A stretch of 64,000 nucleotides of DNA from Daphnia carinata. Lineage: Eukaryota; Arthropoda; Branchiopoda; Diplostraca; Daphniidae. A model generated the notes under the pieces. That model saw nothing but the letters and a program-made list of their open reading frames with translations. It was not told the origin of the DNA and did no database searches. The stretch's first letter is position 1. Each line of letters starts with the position of its first letter. The translations under genes and the position numbers were made by a program. Positions 26,328-38,968 of the stretch are shown here, piece by piece. The stretch is taken from assembly GCF_022539665.2 (NCBI RefSeq), contig NC_081335.1, forward strand, positions 372,001 through 436,000, written 5' to 3'.

Positions 26328-27243
26328 ATGCTGCCGACTTCATCGATAACCACTGATTTTCCGGAGGCTAATGAGTGGACATATTCGATGCGAAGAGAAA
26401 TGCAAGAAATAGTGAAAGGATTATTTCTTGGGCCCTATTCAGTTGCAGTTCGATCAAAAGTAGGACTTTTTAAAATATACAATTCCCTATCATGAAAATA
26501 ATCCCTCTGGCTGATGGATACAGTGTAATGTACTCGTTTTCTTTTTTAGGAAAACTATTTAGAAGCTCATGGAATAACTCACATAATTTGTGTTCGACAA
26601 GAAATTGAATCACACATAATCAAAACACATTTTGTCAACAAATTTCAGTAAATGCAATTACTTCCCCCCCCCCCCCCCAATGAAACACTCATTGAAGTAC
26701 CCATTCTGTTCCGTTTAACTTAAAGGTACCTGGTTGTCAACATTAGAGATTCAGTCACAGAAAACATAATTCAGCACTTCCAAAAGGTGAAAAACTTTCT
26801 GGACAGTTGTTTTTCTGCAGGTGGCAAAGCCCTTGTTCATGGAAATGCTGGGATATCTCGAAGCGCTGCAGTTGTCTTGGGCTTCCTGATGCAAAAATAC
26901 TGTCTTGGTTACAAGTAATTTACAATTCATTAAAGTGTATGAAGTTTCCATATTTTCTCATGCAAACCTAACTGTATGAACTTCCAGTGAGGCCTTTACT
27001 TTGGTGCAACAGAGAAGGTTCTGCATCAACCCTAATGAAGGTACGTCTTGGTATATTTTGCCTCAGTTCACCCAAGTAATTCTGATACCTCTAATAGGAT
27101 TTGTTCAACAACTCAGAGAATATGAACCCATTTACAAAGCAAACTGGAGTGTATCAACAAATGGTCAGTGCTCATCGAGGGAGCAAAGCACATGGAAACG
27201 GAAGCGAGACAGCATCGAAAATGACGATGCTATGGATGAGTGA
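26328..27243 (+). CDS. Styx: STYX pseudophosphatase (dual-specificity phosphatase fold)
   Basis: Catalytically dead member of the dual-specificity phosphatase family; STYX proteins bind phosphorylated partners such as ERK and act as anchors or competitors. Exons: 26328-26459, 26550-26647, 26726-26914, 26988-27040, 27098-27243 (205 aa). Family landmarks are VKGLFLGPYS, HGITHIICVRQEIE, ENIIQHF and QQRRFCINPNEGFVQQLREY. The P-loop reads H-G-N-A-G-I-S-R-S-A (His115-Gly116), with Gly replacing the catalytic Cys of active enzymes exactly as in vertebrate STYX, so loss of catalysis is ancestral and not a local mutation. The C-terminus ends in a basic KRKRD then an acidic tail, also STYX-like. Intron 2 contains a C15 run (26664-26678). 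The product length matches the family. Confidence 0.95.
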
Positions 27244-27316
27244 ATTAATTCACATGAAAATGAGAAGTTCTCTTATGCCGCAAAATTATTTCCCTTGGTG
27301 GCTGTGCCCTCAGTGG

Positions 27317-27362
27317 AATAAAAACGAGTCATTTTTCACAAACTTTACATCCGCAATTTATT
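27317..27362. terminator. Overlapping poly(A) signals of STYX and TIM50
   Basis: AATAAA at 27317-27322 on the plus strand is 74 nt after the STYX stop. TTTATT at 27357-27362 (AATAAA on minus) is 34 nt after the TIM50 stop at 27396. The genes are tail-to-tail with 152 bp between stop codons, so their 3' UTRs probably touch or overlap. Confidence 0.5.
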
Positions 27363-27395
27363 CGAAATGTGAAACTAGAGAAAACATTTCTCGTA

Positions 27396-29006
27396 TCAAA
27401 AACGCCTCCCAAAGAGCCCGCGCGCAAGAGACGTGGGCGGTAGAGTTTTCTCTTGGTTCATTCGTTCCACGAGTTCTTGTTGTTCCTGCTCAATAAAAAA
27501 AAATTTCAATCAAAAACTTTAGTATTGGTTCATAGGTTGATCCTCACTTGAAGTTTCCTTTGATTTTCCCGGAAGGCTTCGATGGGATCGTCGAACTGGT
27601 TATAAAAATCCAGTACTTCCCGCACGTCCTGCACCTCAGACGTAGCGATCGCTGTTGATGATACAGAAAATCTCGGTAAAATGAAAAACCATATAACTTA
27701 AGTACTCAATAGAAATTACTTTTCAAAAGAAGAGCGAGGTCGATAAGAGTCCGATCGTCATCGTTACCCTTCCATTCTTTGATCTTGAGCGCGTTACGGG
27801 GATGCGATTTAACTGACTGAGTGTTCCAATCGAGGACAATCACTTTTGATAAATCACGATTGATGCAATCAAGATCCTTAACATGATGACCGTCAACGTA
27901 GCGGGTAGCGTCACGGAAGAGCCGATACATGATATAACCGTTAGGATCCAGAGCGTCTAATATGGGATAGGCCGTCTATAGTGCAAGCATGTATGAAATA
28001 GTTGAGTGTTTTGTAAACAAAAGATCTAACTTTAATATTACTTACAAAGGCTTGTTCAGCTGTGTAGATTACTACCTCAAATGTAGGGGGACCTACTTGA
28101 GCCAAGAAGAAATCTATTCCAGGTCTCTTCTTGAATCTCCAACCAGTTTGATACTGAAAGGAAAAAACAAAAACAAAAAAAAAGGAAGTGAATGAATATA
28201 TAATAATCAATTTAGTTGATGGGGCACAACTATTGAATTACTGTCCAATCTGGGTGTACTAAGACACCAGTCATTTCAAGGATTAAAGTGTAGGGAGGTT
28301 GATAGTATGGCTCTTTCAGAGGATCAGGTAACAATTTATCCCTAGAAGGATCCCGAATCATCTGAAAGTAAAAGCTAGGTTAGGACAACATATGTTACTT
28401 CATTTCACAGAAAATACTTACTTTACTGTAGTTCATCATGGCATTCCAAGATCTGAGGATGTACTGCAGAGCGAGAGGTTTCGAGCTAAATTGGTCTTCT
28501 ATCACATTGCCCTCCTCATCTTTCTCTGGAGCACCCCAAGTGCCAACAATGTATCCAGTTAGGCCACTCATTGTGACACCAAAGAAAATAAGTGTATATT
28601 TCATGTTCCGCCAGCTAGATTCTGCCTCCTTCTTTCTTTTAGCTTCCTCTTCTTCATCACTATTGTTTTGCTGACTGGATGAGGAAGACTGTTTTTGTCC
28701 TTCTGATGACTGACTTTCATCTTGCTTCTTGAAAACTTCTCCAGCAATTCCCAAACCTTGAATTGAACCTAATATTGGACTAGTAGTTGGCTTGCTTGTG
28801 GTCTCTTCCGTTTTTTCTACTTTTTGACTGTAAAACCTAAGGTGTAAAAGTCTGGTGGCCGGGAGAACATTGCTGATTTGTTTTGGTTTACACAGTACAT
28901 TATTAGGAGCTGCCACTACTATTCTGTGAAATTGTCTACAAGGCCAATTTGAACAACTGATTGGGGATAATTTTAACAAACTCGTGACACATCTGGAGGC
29001 CGCCAT
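27396..29006 (-). CDS. Tim50: TIM50, mitochondrial presequence translocase receptor
   Basis: Inner-membrane subunit of the TIM23 complex that receives presequences in the intermembrane space. Exons (minus): 29006-28422, 28361-28242, 28153-28046, 27975-27720, 27651-27548, 27485-27396 (about 420 aa, against 353 in human). The N-terminus is Arg/Ser/Leu-rich without early acids, as in a mitochondrial targeting peptide. A Gln/Ser/Glu linker follows, then one membrane segment ([19 protein letters not shown]). The FCP1-like domain carries [52 protein letters not shown] and a [13 protein letters not shown] motif. The phosphatase aspartates are replaced (EMTGV), as usual for animal TIM50. The last intron ends at a NAGNAG-type acceptor (GAG/CAG), so isoforms with or without one extra Gln are possible. 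ATG 29006 is the first in frame. Confidence 0.95.
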
Positions 29007-29293
29007 CTTTCTTGATCGGTATTAAACAAATATTACTGCAACACAACAGCAGTTGTCAGATTGTTTTTTCTTTATTTGCTGGGAAATATTTTTCAAACGA
29101 GATCTACGAGAAGTCTATCATTTGGAGGATGTTTTTGGAAGGAAAGCAAAATGTTGTTTTTCTATTATAGAACTATGTTCAATTTTGCTCAACAGGCATT
29201 GTGATCAAAAGCTCATGATGTTTATGGATCTGTGTACTGTCGTTACTGTGTATGCTTGCAGGGGAGAGGAAGGGTGAGAAAAAAAAGCATACC

Positions 29294-29328
29294 TATATAA
29301 GCGAGGACTGTCCTCATGGGTCTCAGTT
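29294..29328 (+). promoter_or_regulatory. TATA box plus arthropod initiator, orphan promoter
   Basis: TATATAAG at 29294-29301 lies 31 bases upstream of the A in TCAGTT (29323-29328), the textbook spacing for a TATA plus Inr core promoter. A short 5' exon could run to a GT donor after AACTG near 29387-29392 (GTATGG). The only ATG in between opens a seven-codon frame. The gene it would drive is unclear; the next plus-strand gene is TRPM at 33.7 kb. Confidence 0.45.
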
Positions 29329-30002
29329 GATATCGGTCCAGTGCATTGAAAGTGAAAGAATGACCAATCTACCACGTGCTTAACTGGTATGGGTTCTCTT
29401 ATTGCAATTCACTATCTAAGTACAATTTTTCTGTTGTTGTTTACTATTGGTTATTGTTTAGTTTGTTTCGCTGTTTCCAATCAGAGGTGCATGCATTCGT
29501 TCTCTCGTTTGTGAAACACCTAGTCAGGTTCTGGTGGAAATTTTGCTTCTACATGGCTTTTTCTATTGTTTAACTATTTTGAAATGGCTACCAATGCTTT
29601 GGTCATATCCCTGACACAAATTGTCGGAAAAATGTAACGTGTACGTTGAAGTGAAACGTAACTCGTTTAAATACATTTTGCACGCTGTGGCAACAATTTT
29701 TTGATGAGGGGATAAGATTAGAATTCAAAATGGCGTTTTGTACTGTCCAACTAATATGCGAAACTATCGGTTACTTTTCTTTTAGGGGTGGGGTGTTATA
29801 CTGTGGTAAACAAATGAAGGATAATGAAACACTTTCAGGTTATGGGTGTATATTTCCTTATTCAACATTTTGTTTCATCTAGTTTTTGTACTCGCCAAAA
29901 ACCTTGAAATTTGAACTGAATACAATGGATTTGGCTTCATCGTTAGCAAGCGGTATAAAATAATCGTTTGTTTTCTGAATATTTTTGACAGAGTTTCAGT
30001 GA
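29329..30002. other. Intergenic, no recognisable coding exon
   Basis: Between the orphan promoter and the 3' end of the clip protease. AT-rich; only short frames without recognisable motifs. Confidence 0.4.
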
Positions 30003-32338
30003 TTAGACTCCTGCATATTGTTTAATCCAAGGTCTGAACGACGTCACCCTGGTATAAACACCAGGGAATTTCGCTAAGGCACACCCTTTGAAACATAATT
30101 CTTCTGTTAAATGTTATCTTTTAAACATTAAACGCTATTTTAATTGTTACCTATTCCAAAACTAACAATGCCGGTCTGTGTCCAAGGACTATCGGGCGAT
30201 GTTCGGACCAACAGTGGCCCACCACTGTCACCCTAAATTAAAAAGGTCGAATGAATCGTATGTTACTATTTTTCCCATTTTTTGCCAAATCACGCATGTA
30301 TTAGATAAAAACTAATCATACCTGGCAACTGTCAGTTCTTGGAGCAGAGGCGCAAAGCATACTGTTGAATAATCTCGGATAACTTTCTTTGCATTTTACG
30401 TTGTTAAGAACTTTAACAGTTGCTTGCTGTAGAACATCCGGCAAAGTACCACCTGGATTAATTCGTATTTTTTTTTTCTAGGTTTTATATACAGAATCTT
30501 CAAAAGTGGTCGATTTGCTACCACAAAATACCTGATTTCGTTGTTCCCCATCCGATGATTGCCGCATCTTTATTGACGAACTGATCGTTTAAACCTACCG
30601 ATGGTAAACATATTGGTGAAACGTCTTTCGAATAAGTCACGGGAGACTCGAGGGTTAAAATGGCGATGTCGTTGCGCTGGTATGAAAAGGTAAAATTAAA
30701 ACCGAATTCTTCAATGCAATTTAGTTTAACGATTTACATTAGTGTTGGAGTCCCATCCTCTGTGAATTGTTATCTGTCCGACCGATTTCGTTTCTTGGGC
30801 ATCGCTTGGATTCAGCTTATGCATGCCGAGGTCCACGGTCAATTGTTTCATTTCTGTCGATGACACTCTGTGGGGATTGATTGCGGATAAATAAGTATTA
30901 AGATTATAGGAGTTACTCTTTAATTATTAATGTTGGCCTTACTTGTCGACGCAATGAGCGGCTGTCAAGATTTTATCAGCAGCAATCAGAGATCCCCCAC
31001 AAAAGAATCGACCGTTTAATCTCAGTGATACCTTGAAAATCATTGGATTTAAATTAATTTTTTTAATTCAATTAGCATTCAGTATAGCTTGTTAATTGGT
31101 GAACTTACAATGCTAGGCCAAGAATTTTTCTCAGCTGCAGTTCCCCCTACTATGCGCTGCTCGTCATAGCTCAGCATTTTTGTCGGTCCAGCACCGCATT
31201 GAACGGTTTCTTTGGAATCAAGCACACTGTTACCTGAATCCGTAGTTGTCGTTTTAATATTGTTCGATGTGTTTTGAAACCATAAGTGATAATTTGATGG
31301 TCCGTTATTGGGTTGCCCGGTATACGGATTAACAGGAACAGCCAGCGTAGATCCGGAAATCTTCTTGTTATCCTCATCATTGCCATCGTTGACGAATGGA
31401 GTCGTGCAACAAACTCCGTATACCTGTGCCAGATATAGAATTTTCAGAATGATCATGTACTGTTTCGCTAGGTGCAGAAGGTTATTGCAATGTGTTATTA
31501 TATGTTAGGTCAACGACAAGCGATTACTTAACCGTGAGTCAATTAAAAAAAAAAAACCGGCAGGTGCTTGACAACTGATATTACCTGTCTGCCTTCTTCT
31601 CCGGAGTAGACGCACGTGTCACGCGAGATAATCGTCCAGGTTTCCAGCTGATTTAATTGGTGCCATTTCGTTGTTGGATAGCAAGTGCGAATTGATTTGC
31701 AAGAGCCGAGATGCCCACTCCTCGTAAAGCACGATCCATCTTTCACCCCTAAGGTGTTGCTGGCTAAAGTAGCTGACTGATACGGGTCATTGATTCTAAT
31801 GACATCATCGGCTAAATTTAATTAAAAATTAAGTCAGTTTATTATCTTAGATATTTTAATCTTTCTTTGTCGTTTCTTTTAGAGTCGATGCCCTTGGATT
31901 CTGTTTGAGTCCATCACTTGTACAAATGCCATTGGACCGCCTGACCTTCGGTAAACCGAGTAAACGTTGAATTTGCAGGTAAGCAGGAGCAATTGTAATG
32001 TTAAAAAAGCACGGATGAATAGCTTTGTACTTTCAAGGTCCAACCGTGTCTTAATCTTGTTCGGTTCATGTGTATGTTTTTCTTATCTCGTTTTAGTTCT
32101 TTCAATGTCAAAAAACCGGAATATCAAGTTCACAAGAGCCACCGCCATGGCGTGGGTTGTTTTAATTACCGGGGATATATTCCCCTATTCTAACTAATTT
32201 AAAAGAAATTAAACTTAAGAATTGTGGTTAGAAATCACCTTCGATAATGATGGCGTCTCTTGTTTGATAGGTTAGACCTTTTGCCGGATGGAAGGATGAC
32301 AGAACAATGACTACAAAGAACAATATGACTGATGCCAT
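30003..32338 (-). CDS. Clip-domain serine protease, trypsin-like, secreted
   Basis: Secreted zymogen of the arthropod clip-protease family, which acts in haemolymph cascades (melanisation, Toll activation). Exons (minus): 32338-32239, 31811-31585, 31423-31109, 31031-30943, 30867-30738, 30676-30532, 30452-30322, 30232-30151, 30085-30003 (433 aa). It starts with a signal peptide (MASVILFFVVIVLSSFHPAKG). The clip domain has six cysteines in the expected order ending VYGVCC. A Ser/Thr/Asn linker follows, and zymogen cleavage is predicted after Arg199 in YDEQR/IVGGTAA. Catalytic triad: His240 (TAAHC), Asp290 (RNDIAIL), Ser382 (GDSGGP). Asp in TDSCQGDSGG at the S1 position predicts cleavage after Arg/Lys. 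All catalytic residues are present, so this is an active protease and not a serine protease homologue. Substrate and cascade are unknown. Confidence 0.95.
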
Positions 32339-33730
32339 TTGTCAAACGGTGAAAATTGCGCAATAGGCTGGAATACCGATATAAGATTGGTAATAAAATC
32401 AAATTTTAAAGCAAAGATAACTTGTACCTGAAGTAAACCACTAAATTTATTTTCAGCTCTTTAATCTGAAACTGAAGAACGTGTCGACTTTGAAGGTAAA
32501 TCGCAGTAAGCTATTTTCAGGTTGCACCTAACGACTCCAAGTCGCTTCTGACTGAATTGGCCTGTCGGTTTACCTTTATGTTTAATTTAGTTTTTGACCA
32601 TGAAAAGTAACCGGTTCATGTTTGCGCGATTGTCAAAGCTGAAAAAACTGGATGCAATTTCTTGAGCGGTCGTTGACTTGTTGGAATAACAGCTCCAGGT
32701 AATAGACTCCAAAGTAACAAATTCGGAGAATTAGTAAGTAACGGTTCTCATAAGGCAATTTATAATCTAAAATAATGCAATCTTTTTCGCATTTTGACTG
32801 CACATAGTCTTTTTGGTTTTCCAAGATTAAAAAAAAAAATCATCACTGACGCGTTCTGCTAATGCCCGTGTTGTTGCCGACTTACTGTCGATCACGGGCG
32901 GTGCAATCAAGGCAATGTGTTCAGTTATTTGCTGGATAGTCGGTTGACATAAACCAAACACCGCCTTATGGTTTGTCACCTTTGTATCGGATGTGGAAGC
33001 AGCCCGTGATGGGAGAATTTCAAAGATTTAAAGAAATTATGGTAAAAATGGAAGGTACGACGATTAATTTGTAAATTCAGCAAACTATTTTGCTTCAGGT
33101 TATTGCCAAATCTTCGGTAATGTGTATTGTAGGCTTAAAATTAATCACCTTAATGCCTGGTAAGAACCAGTTTTCCTGTTGACAAAATGTCTACGTCTAG
33201 ATACCCTTGGATACAATGCACTTGTTTTATCTTTATTTCAATGATGTAATATTTCTTATTGTATATTTGTAGAGTTCTTATGGGTTGGGACACGCCTCAT
33301 AAATGTATCGGATTATTCGTGCCCAGCGATGATGAGATAAGGACCAGACAAATGCGCAAATGCGGCCTGTATATTTGTTGATAACATGCGATTCGACAAT
33401 TATCAACAACGTATTTACTGCCGCTATCGCGTGAAGGTATTATAACGTAGCTGCTTGGCATCGAACCGGGTTGCTATTTTCCTAACTCACAATGAGGTTA
33501 GTATTGTTCTTCGACGTTACTTAAAACAGTTGACTGATTGAATATTCTCTAGCGGAAAATTAGCTGTAAATAAAACCACATCACGTGCGTGCAGCAGCGT
33601 CGGTTTTCTTTATGGTTCGACTACCATAGGAATCGCATAACAGTGGATAGGCCTTCAGTGCTGATTAAATGCTCGTGGAAGAGTTTCACATAAATCAGAT
33701 GTTCTTTGACGGATTTGGACTCTGTTAATC
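32339..33730. other. Intergenic between clip protease and TRPM
   Basis: Contains the head-to-head upstream regions of the protease (minus) and the channel (plus). No recognised coding exon and no strong TATA box for either gene. Confidence 0.4.
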
Positions 33731-36700
33731 ATGATCCGTAAGTTATAATTAATTACTTGGGTTTTATATACAGTATTTCGTTTAGTTTTTTTTTTTTTTT
33801 TCAATCATTTATTTCAGCACTATAAAACATCTATAGTTGGTTCTAAATTATTTTGTTATTTTCGTATATCTACCTGTTTCGGAAAAAGGAAACGGGATAG
33901 CAGTGACGGCTGAAAGTGGCGTTATGTTTGCCATCCAACCAGAACACCCTGGGTGGATAGACTCTACATTTTGCAAACGGGAATGTTCTCGCTATGTTTG
34001 CACCTACGAAAAAGAATCACCGTGCATTTGCGGTCGGACGTTTTCATACCACAAGACCCACGGTATCCAAGGTGATGGCGAAGGAGAAGAAACTTGGTCT
34101 CCTAGTCATAATACGGTCACTAGCCCTACTGACGCGTATGGGACCATCGATTTCTTGGGAGGTCCGCATCCAAATAAAGCCCAGTTTATCCGGTTAGGCT
34201 TTGATTCCCGACCCGACCTTATCTTTCAGCTGTTGATTCGCCAGTGGGGACTTGAAATACCCAAACTAGTTATTTCCGTCCACGGTGGCAAGGCAAATTT
34301 TGAACTCAATTCACGCGTGAAGCTCGTTTTTGGTGAAGGGCTTCTTAGAGCAGCAAAAACAACTGGTAAAATATGTTTTTTAAAACTGAAAACCACAATT
34401 TTCTAATGTTCTTTGCATAATTAACAGGTGCATGGATTTTGACTGGTGGAACTAATACTGGAGTTACTCGTCATGTTGGCGACGCTTTAATATCTGAACG
34501 CTCTCCTCGTCTACGCGGTGGTCGTGCTGTGAGTATCGGCATCGCTCCTTGGGGTGTAGTAGAGAACCGTGCATCCTTGATCGGGAGAAAGAAGGATGCC
34601 GCCTATCAATCAATCGACCATCCTCGTTCCAAATTCGCTGCCCTCAACAATCGACACGCTTACTTCTTGTTGAGTGACGACGGAACTGTTGGTCAGCTCC
34701 CAATTCATTGATTATTTATTTCCAACTATTATAATTTTTAAATCTATTCTAATAGGCCGGTATGGAGCGGAAATTGCGCTGCGTAGGAATCTGGAAAAAT
34801 ACATTTTCAGACAACGACTCCCAGCTCGCGCTACTTGTTCCATTCCTGTGGTCTGTTTGGTCGTAGAGGGTGGAATGGATACCATCAGGACAGTTTTGGA
34901 ATACGTGACGGATTCACCGCCCGTTCCTGTGGTTGTAGTGGAAGGATCGGGCCGAGCAGCTGATTTAATAGCTTTCGCGCATAAATGTGCAATGGAGACA
35001 GAGGACGATGTGGCTGTACAAGCAATGCGAGCACAGCTGATGGCAGCCATTTTGCAAGCGTTCGATGTTAACCAGCAAAAAGCGAGCAAGTTGCTTTATG
35101 AGATCTTTCAATGCGTAGAAAATAAGGATCTCATTACTATATTCCGGCCCTCGGAGAACACGACCACTTCTCCCAATGAACTGGACAACGCTATACTCTG
35201 TGCCCTTTTTCGCGCTCATTACTTATCCGCATCCGAACAACTTTGCTTAGCGCTGGCCTGGAATCGAGTTGACATTGCTCGCTCTGAAATTTTTGTTTAC
35301 GGTCAAGAATGGCCGGAAGGAATCCTCAAAGAAACCATGATGGAAGCTTTGGTTAAGAACCGCGTGGATTTTGTCAAACTGCTGTTGGAAATGGGTGTAC
35401 AAATGAGCACATTTTTCACCATTCCTCGGCTGGAAGAGCTTTACAATTCTAAACAAGGGCCGGCCAATACCTTGAGATACATTGTCCGTGACGTCCGACC
35501 ACACATGTCCCGGAACTACTCCTTCACGCTTATCGATATCGGCCTGGTGGTCAACAAACTAATGGGAGGCGCTTATCGATGTTCCTATACTCGCCGGAAA
35601 TTCCGCCACATTTACAATGAACTGATGGGCAAATCCAAGGAACAGTTAGTGGCAAGTGACAGTGCTCTTAGAGGTGAATTTGGGTAAGAAAATTCATCAG
35701 AAGTTCAAAAAATTATGCAATATACTTGCTTTACATTTCACATTTAATTGCGAATTCAGACATGGAGAGGCCAGCCAAAGCTTCGAAGACTTGCAATATC
35801 ACGTACAACCGTCGTACAATTTGTTCAATCAGCCGTTCAATGAACTGCTAGTTTGGTCTGTATTGACGAAACGCCAATCTATGGCTAAACTCATGTGGCA
35901 CCATGGGGAGGAGGCACTAGCTAAGGCGCTGGTGGCTAGCAAACTCTATCGCGCCATGGCAAGTGAAGCGGCTGACGACGATTTAGAAGTAGAAATCTAC
36001 GACGAGTTACGCAGTTACGCAGCCGAATTCGATCGTGAGGCATTGGAATTGCTGGACTATTGCTACCGTCAAGACGATGGTCTTGCACAGCAATTACTGA
36101 CCTGTGAATTGTCCAACTGGTCTCGTCAAACTTGCCTGAGGTTAGCATTTGCATGCCGTCATCGCGAACTGCTGGCCCATCCGTGTGCTCAGCTCATCCT
36201 GGGAGACTTGTGGCTTGGTGGATTGCGGACCCGACACTCAACAAATCTGAAAATTGTACTGGCCATCATCTGTCCAGCATTCATTTTACGTTTGGAGTTT
36301 AAATCGAAAAAGGAGCTCTTACTAATGCCACAAACGGAAACGGAGCACATGATCGACCTGAAAGATGGAGATGAACACCCACCAACTAAAAAAATGCGAG
36401 GCTGTTCATTGTGCTCAGCGTCTTCGACCGCTTCCGTCCGAAAGGAACATGTCAAACCTGATAATTGGAAATGCGACACTGCCAATTTTCTTGAGGTTAG
36501 AAGCTCTTCGCATGGAACGCGATGCCATGTCTGCGACGCTGGATTGGACACCAACGGTATTCAAGATATTCACAATAACCAGGCTGACATCCACCATGGA
36601 CTGGAATGTACTGTAATAGACCACCATCATCCGTTGTCGTTCCATCGAAAGTTGTTTGAGTTTTATTCTGCGCCCATCACGAAATTTTGGACATGGACGA

Positions 36701-38968
36701 TGGCATACTTTTTCTTCCTAGCCATTTACACGTACACGCTACTGATCCGAACGCCACCTAGGCCGGAATGGAACGAATGCTACGTTATTATCTACATTTC
36801 CAGCTTTGGAATGGAAAAAGTTAGGCAAATATTGGCTAGCGAGCCTGTCAATCTCAATCGGAAATTGGCCGTATGGGCCTCAAGTGCCTGGAATTGCTGC
36901 GATGCTTTTTTCATTGTTGAATTCTTTGTTGGCCTTATTCTTCGCCAGCAAGAAAACACATTGGAACATGGCCGAGTCCTCTATTGTCTGAATATTGTTT
37001 TTTGGTTTGTTGCTTTATTAATTACGATACTTTCATCATAAAAATCTAAATAATTATTCGTTTGTTTCGAATGCAGGTACATACGAATCTTGTTGATCTT
37101 GCGAGTGTCCAGGTTCCTTGGGCCATTTGTGACGATGATCGGATGGATGCTTAAGCGGATGGTTTATTACGTTACTTTAATGTTGGTGGTGTTAATGTCG
37201 TACGGCGTCTTTCGCCAGTCAGTGCTTTTTCCCCACGAAGAATTTTCCTGGTTTCTGGTACGCGATATCTTTTTCAAACCATATTTCATGATTTATGGTG
37301 AATTATTCGCCGACGATATTAACCCTCCTTGTGGCAACGGAACCAAACCTGATGGATCCTTCGATCCTGAAATGCCGCCTTGCGAAACTGGTCGTTGGCT
37401 CAATCCTCTCCTTATGACAGCTTATCTTTTAATGATCAACATCTTGTTGCTCAATTTGCTCATCGCCGTCTTCAATTCGATTTTCTTGAAAAGCAATGTC
37501 AATTCGCACAAAATTTGGAAGTTCAATCGATTTGCTGTCGTCATGGACTACGACCAAAAACCAACTCTACCTCCGCCGTTTATCATTTTCAGCCATTTCG
37601 TTCTCTTCGCCGAATGGATTCAAAGACGATTTGCAGGTTTATAGAATAAAACAATTTGAAAATATGATAAACTAATTTTCATACAAAAACAAATTGCTAG
37701 GCGTGAAAGAATCTTACGATTGCGGATTGAAGCTTTTTCTCGACAAGGATGACCTTGAACGGCTGTATGATTTTGAAGAGGAATCCATGGAAGGGCTGGT
37801 TCGCGAACGAGAAGCAAAGCAAAATCAGACCACAGACGAACGTATCCGGATGCTTGGGCAACGAATGGAGAATATCAGCTCGAAAATGGACGATTCCTAT
37901 CAACCGGATAATGGGGTTGTCCTTCTGGATTCGCTTGAATCGCGTCTTAATCTGCTGGAGAAAGCAATGGAACGGACGACTGACAGATGCATTGCCCTTC
38001 ACGACTGCGTCATATCGCAAGAATCATTTTCCCAACCATCGAGTAAGCAAGCTGCGTCTATGACACTCTCGGAAGCCACTACTTTGCTGGCAAGTGCCCT
38101 AGATGGCGAAACCTGGACTTCTACTCCTATCCTCTCAGATTCATCATCAAGCACATCAGAAGATGAGCAGGATTATGGTAGAGCTAATGAAAGTGAAAAA
38201 GGACGTGAAGCTTATCGCCAAGAGCCTAACAGCGCAGACGAGCCAATTCGCCCGCGGGTTCGAAATAAGTTCGAACGTCGGTCTACTAGTTCTTGTCCAA
38301 CAAGAAAAAAGGTAATGTTACTAGAAATACAAGTTAAACGCAAATTCCAGAAGGAAATAATTTTTTTTAGGTGGTTCTGAAACGCCAGCTAACGGAAATA
38401 CAAAGCGATGATAGCGCTGCTGTTCAAGAGTTTGCTACATCGGGCATTGCAGTACTCAACAACCGTTTTCCATTTCCAAATGATGTCTCTACTTTGCAGA
38501 ATGGACAATCAGAAAGTATGCGAAAACCATCACCTCTGTTCCGAGCTGTTAGTCGAATTAGTAACAACGGAGGGGAGAAATATGGCCGGTCGTTTTTGAC
38601 GGCGAAAGTGGTAGCAGAAACCCAACGTCTTAGAGAAATGGAAGGAGACGTCTACCACTTGATGGGAGGCGTCATCCGGCAGAGGCGTCATATGGAATCG
38701 GAAAATTATGAACCCTCTCTTGAGGTAAAGTACCATATTATTCCTTGAATTCGTTACAGAATTTTCCATTGGTTTTTTTTTAATTTTTTCATCACTAACT
38801 ACTCAGGAAATGGCTGGAATACATATTCATTGCGGCGCTGTTGACATGGCTGATGAAGATGAGACGATAATATTGAGAAAGAATGTCGAAAGCTTGGCCA
38901 TAAATATAGAAGATTCTCGGGTAGTGCCAGAAGATGCTACGAAATCAGCGGACGTTTTTAATGAATAA
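33731..38968 (+). CDS. Trpm: TRPM-family cation channel
   Basis: Tetrameric plasma-membrane cation channel of the melastatin TRP family. Exons: 33731-33737, 33904-34365, 34428-34691, 34756-35683, 35760-37004, 37077-37636, 37701-38311, 38371-38724, 38807-38968 (1530 aa), phases consistent. The N-terminal melastatin homology/SLOG region (WIDSTFCKRECS, GAWILTGGTNTGVTRHVGDA) is followed by MHR2-4 helices. Six membrane segments run from about residue 860 (S1, TWTMAYFFFLAIYTYTLL) to S6 (LLMINILLLNLLIAVFNSIF, about 1065-1090). The pore helix and filter read FMIYGELFADDI before PPCGNG. The TRP helix (HKIWKFNRF) and PLPPP-type linker (TLPPPFIIFSHF) follow, then a short coiled coil (SLESRLNLLEKAMERT). 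No C-terminal alpha-kinase or NUDT9 domain is present. The start is uncertain: a 7-nt first coding exon (ATG 33731) splices in phase, but ATG 33924 also precedes the conserved region. AATAAA at 38997. Confidence 0.93.

Noticed and set aside
26838-26867. Missing catalytic Cys in the phosphatase P-loop as a possible inactivating mutation
   Set aside because: Gly at this position is the defining feature of STYX, so it is ancestral and not a pseudogene sign.
28046-28361. TIM50 as an active phosphatase
   Set aside because: The DxDxT-type aspartates are replaced (EMTGV), as usual in animal TIM50, so no catalytic claim is made.
37701-38968. Possible channel-kinase domain at the TRPM C-terminus
   Set aside because: The C-terminal exons show a short coiled coil and Ser-rich sequence only, with no alpha-kinase or NUDT9 motifs.
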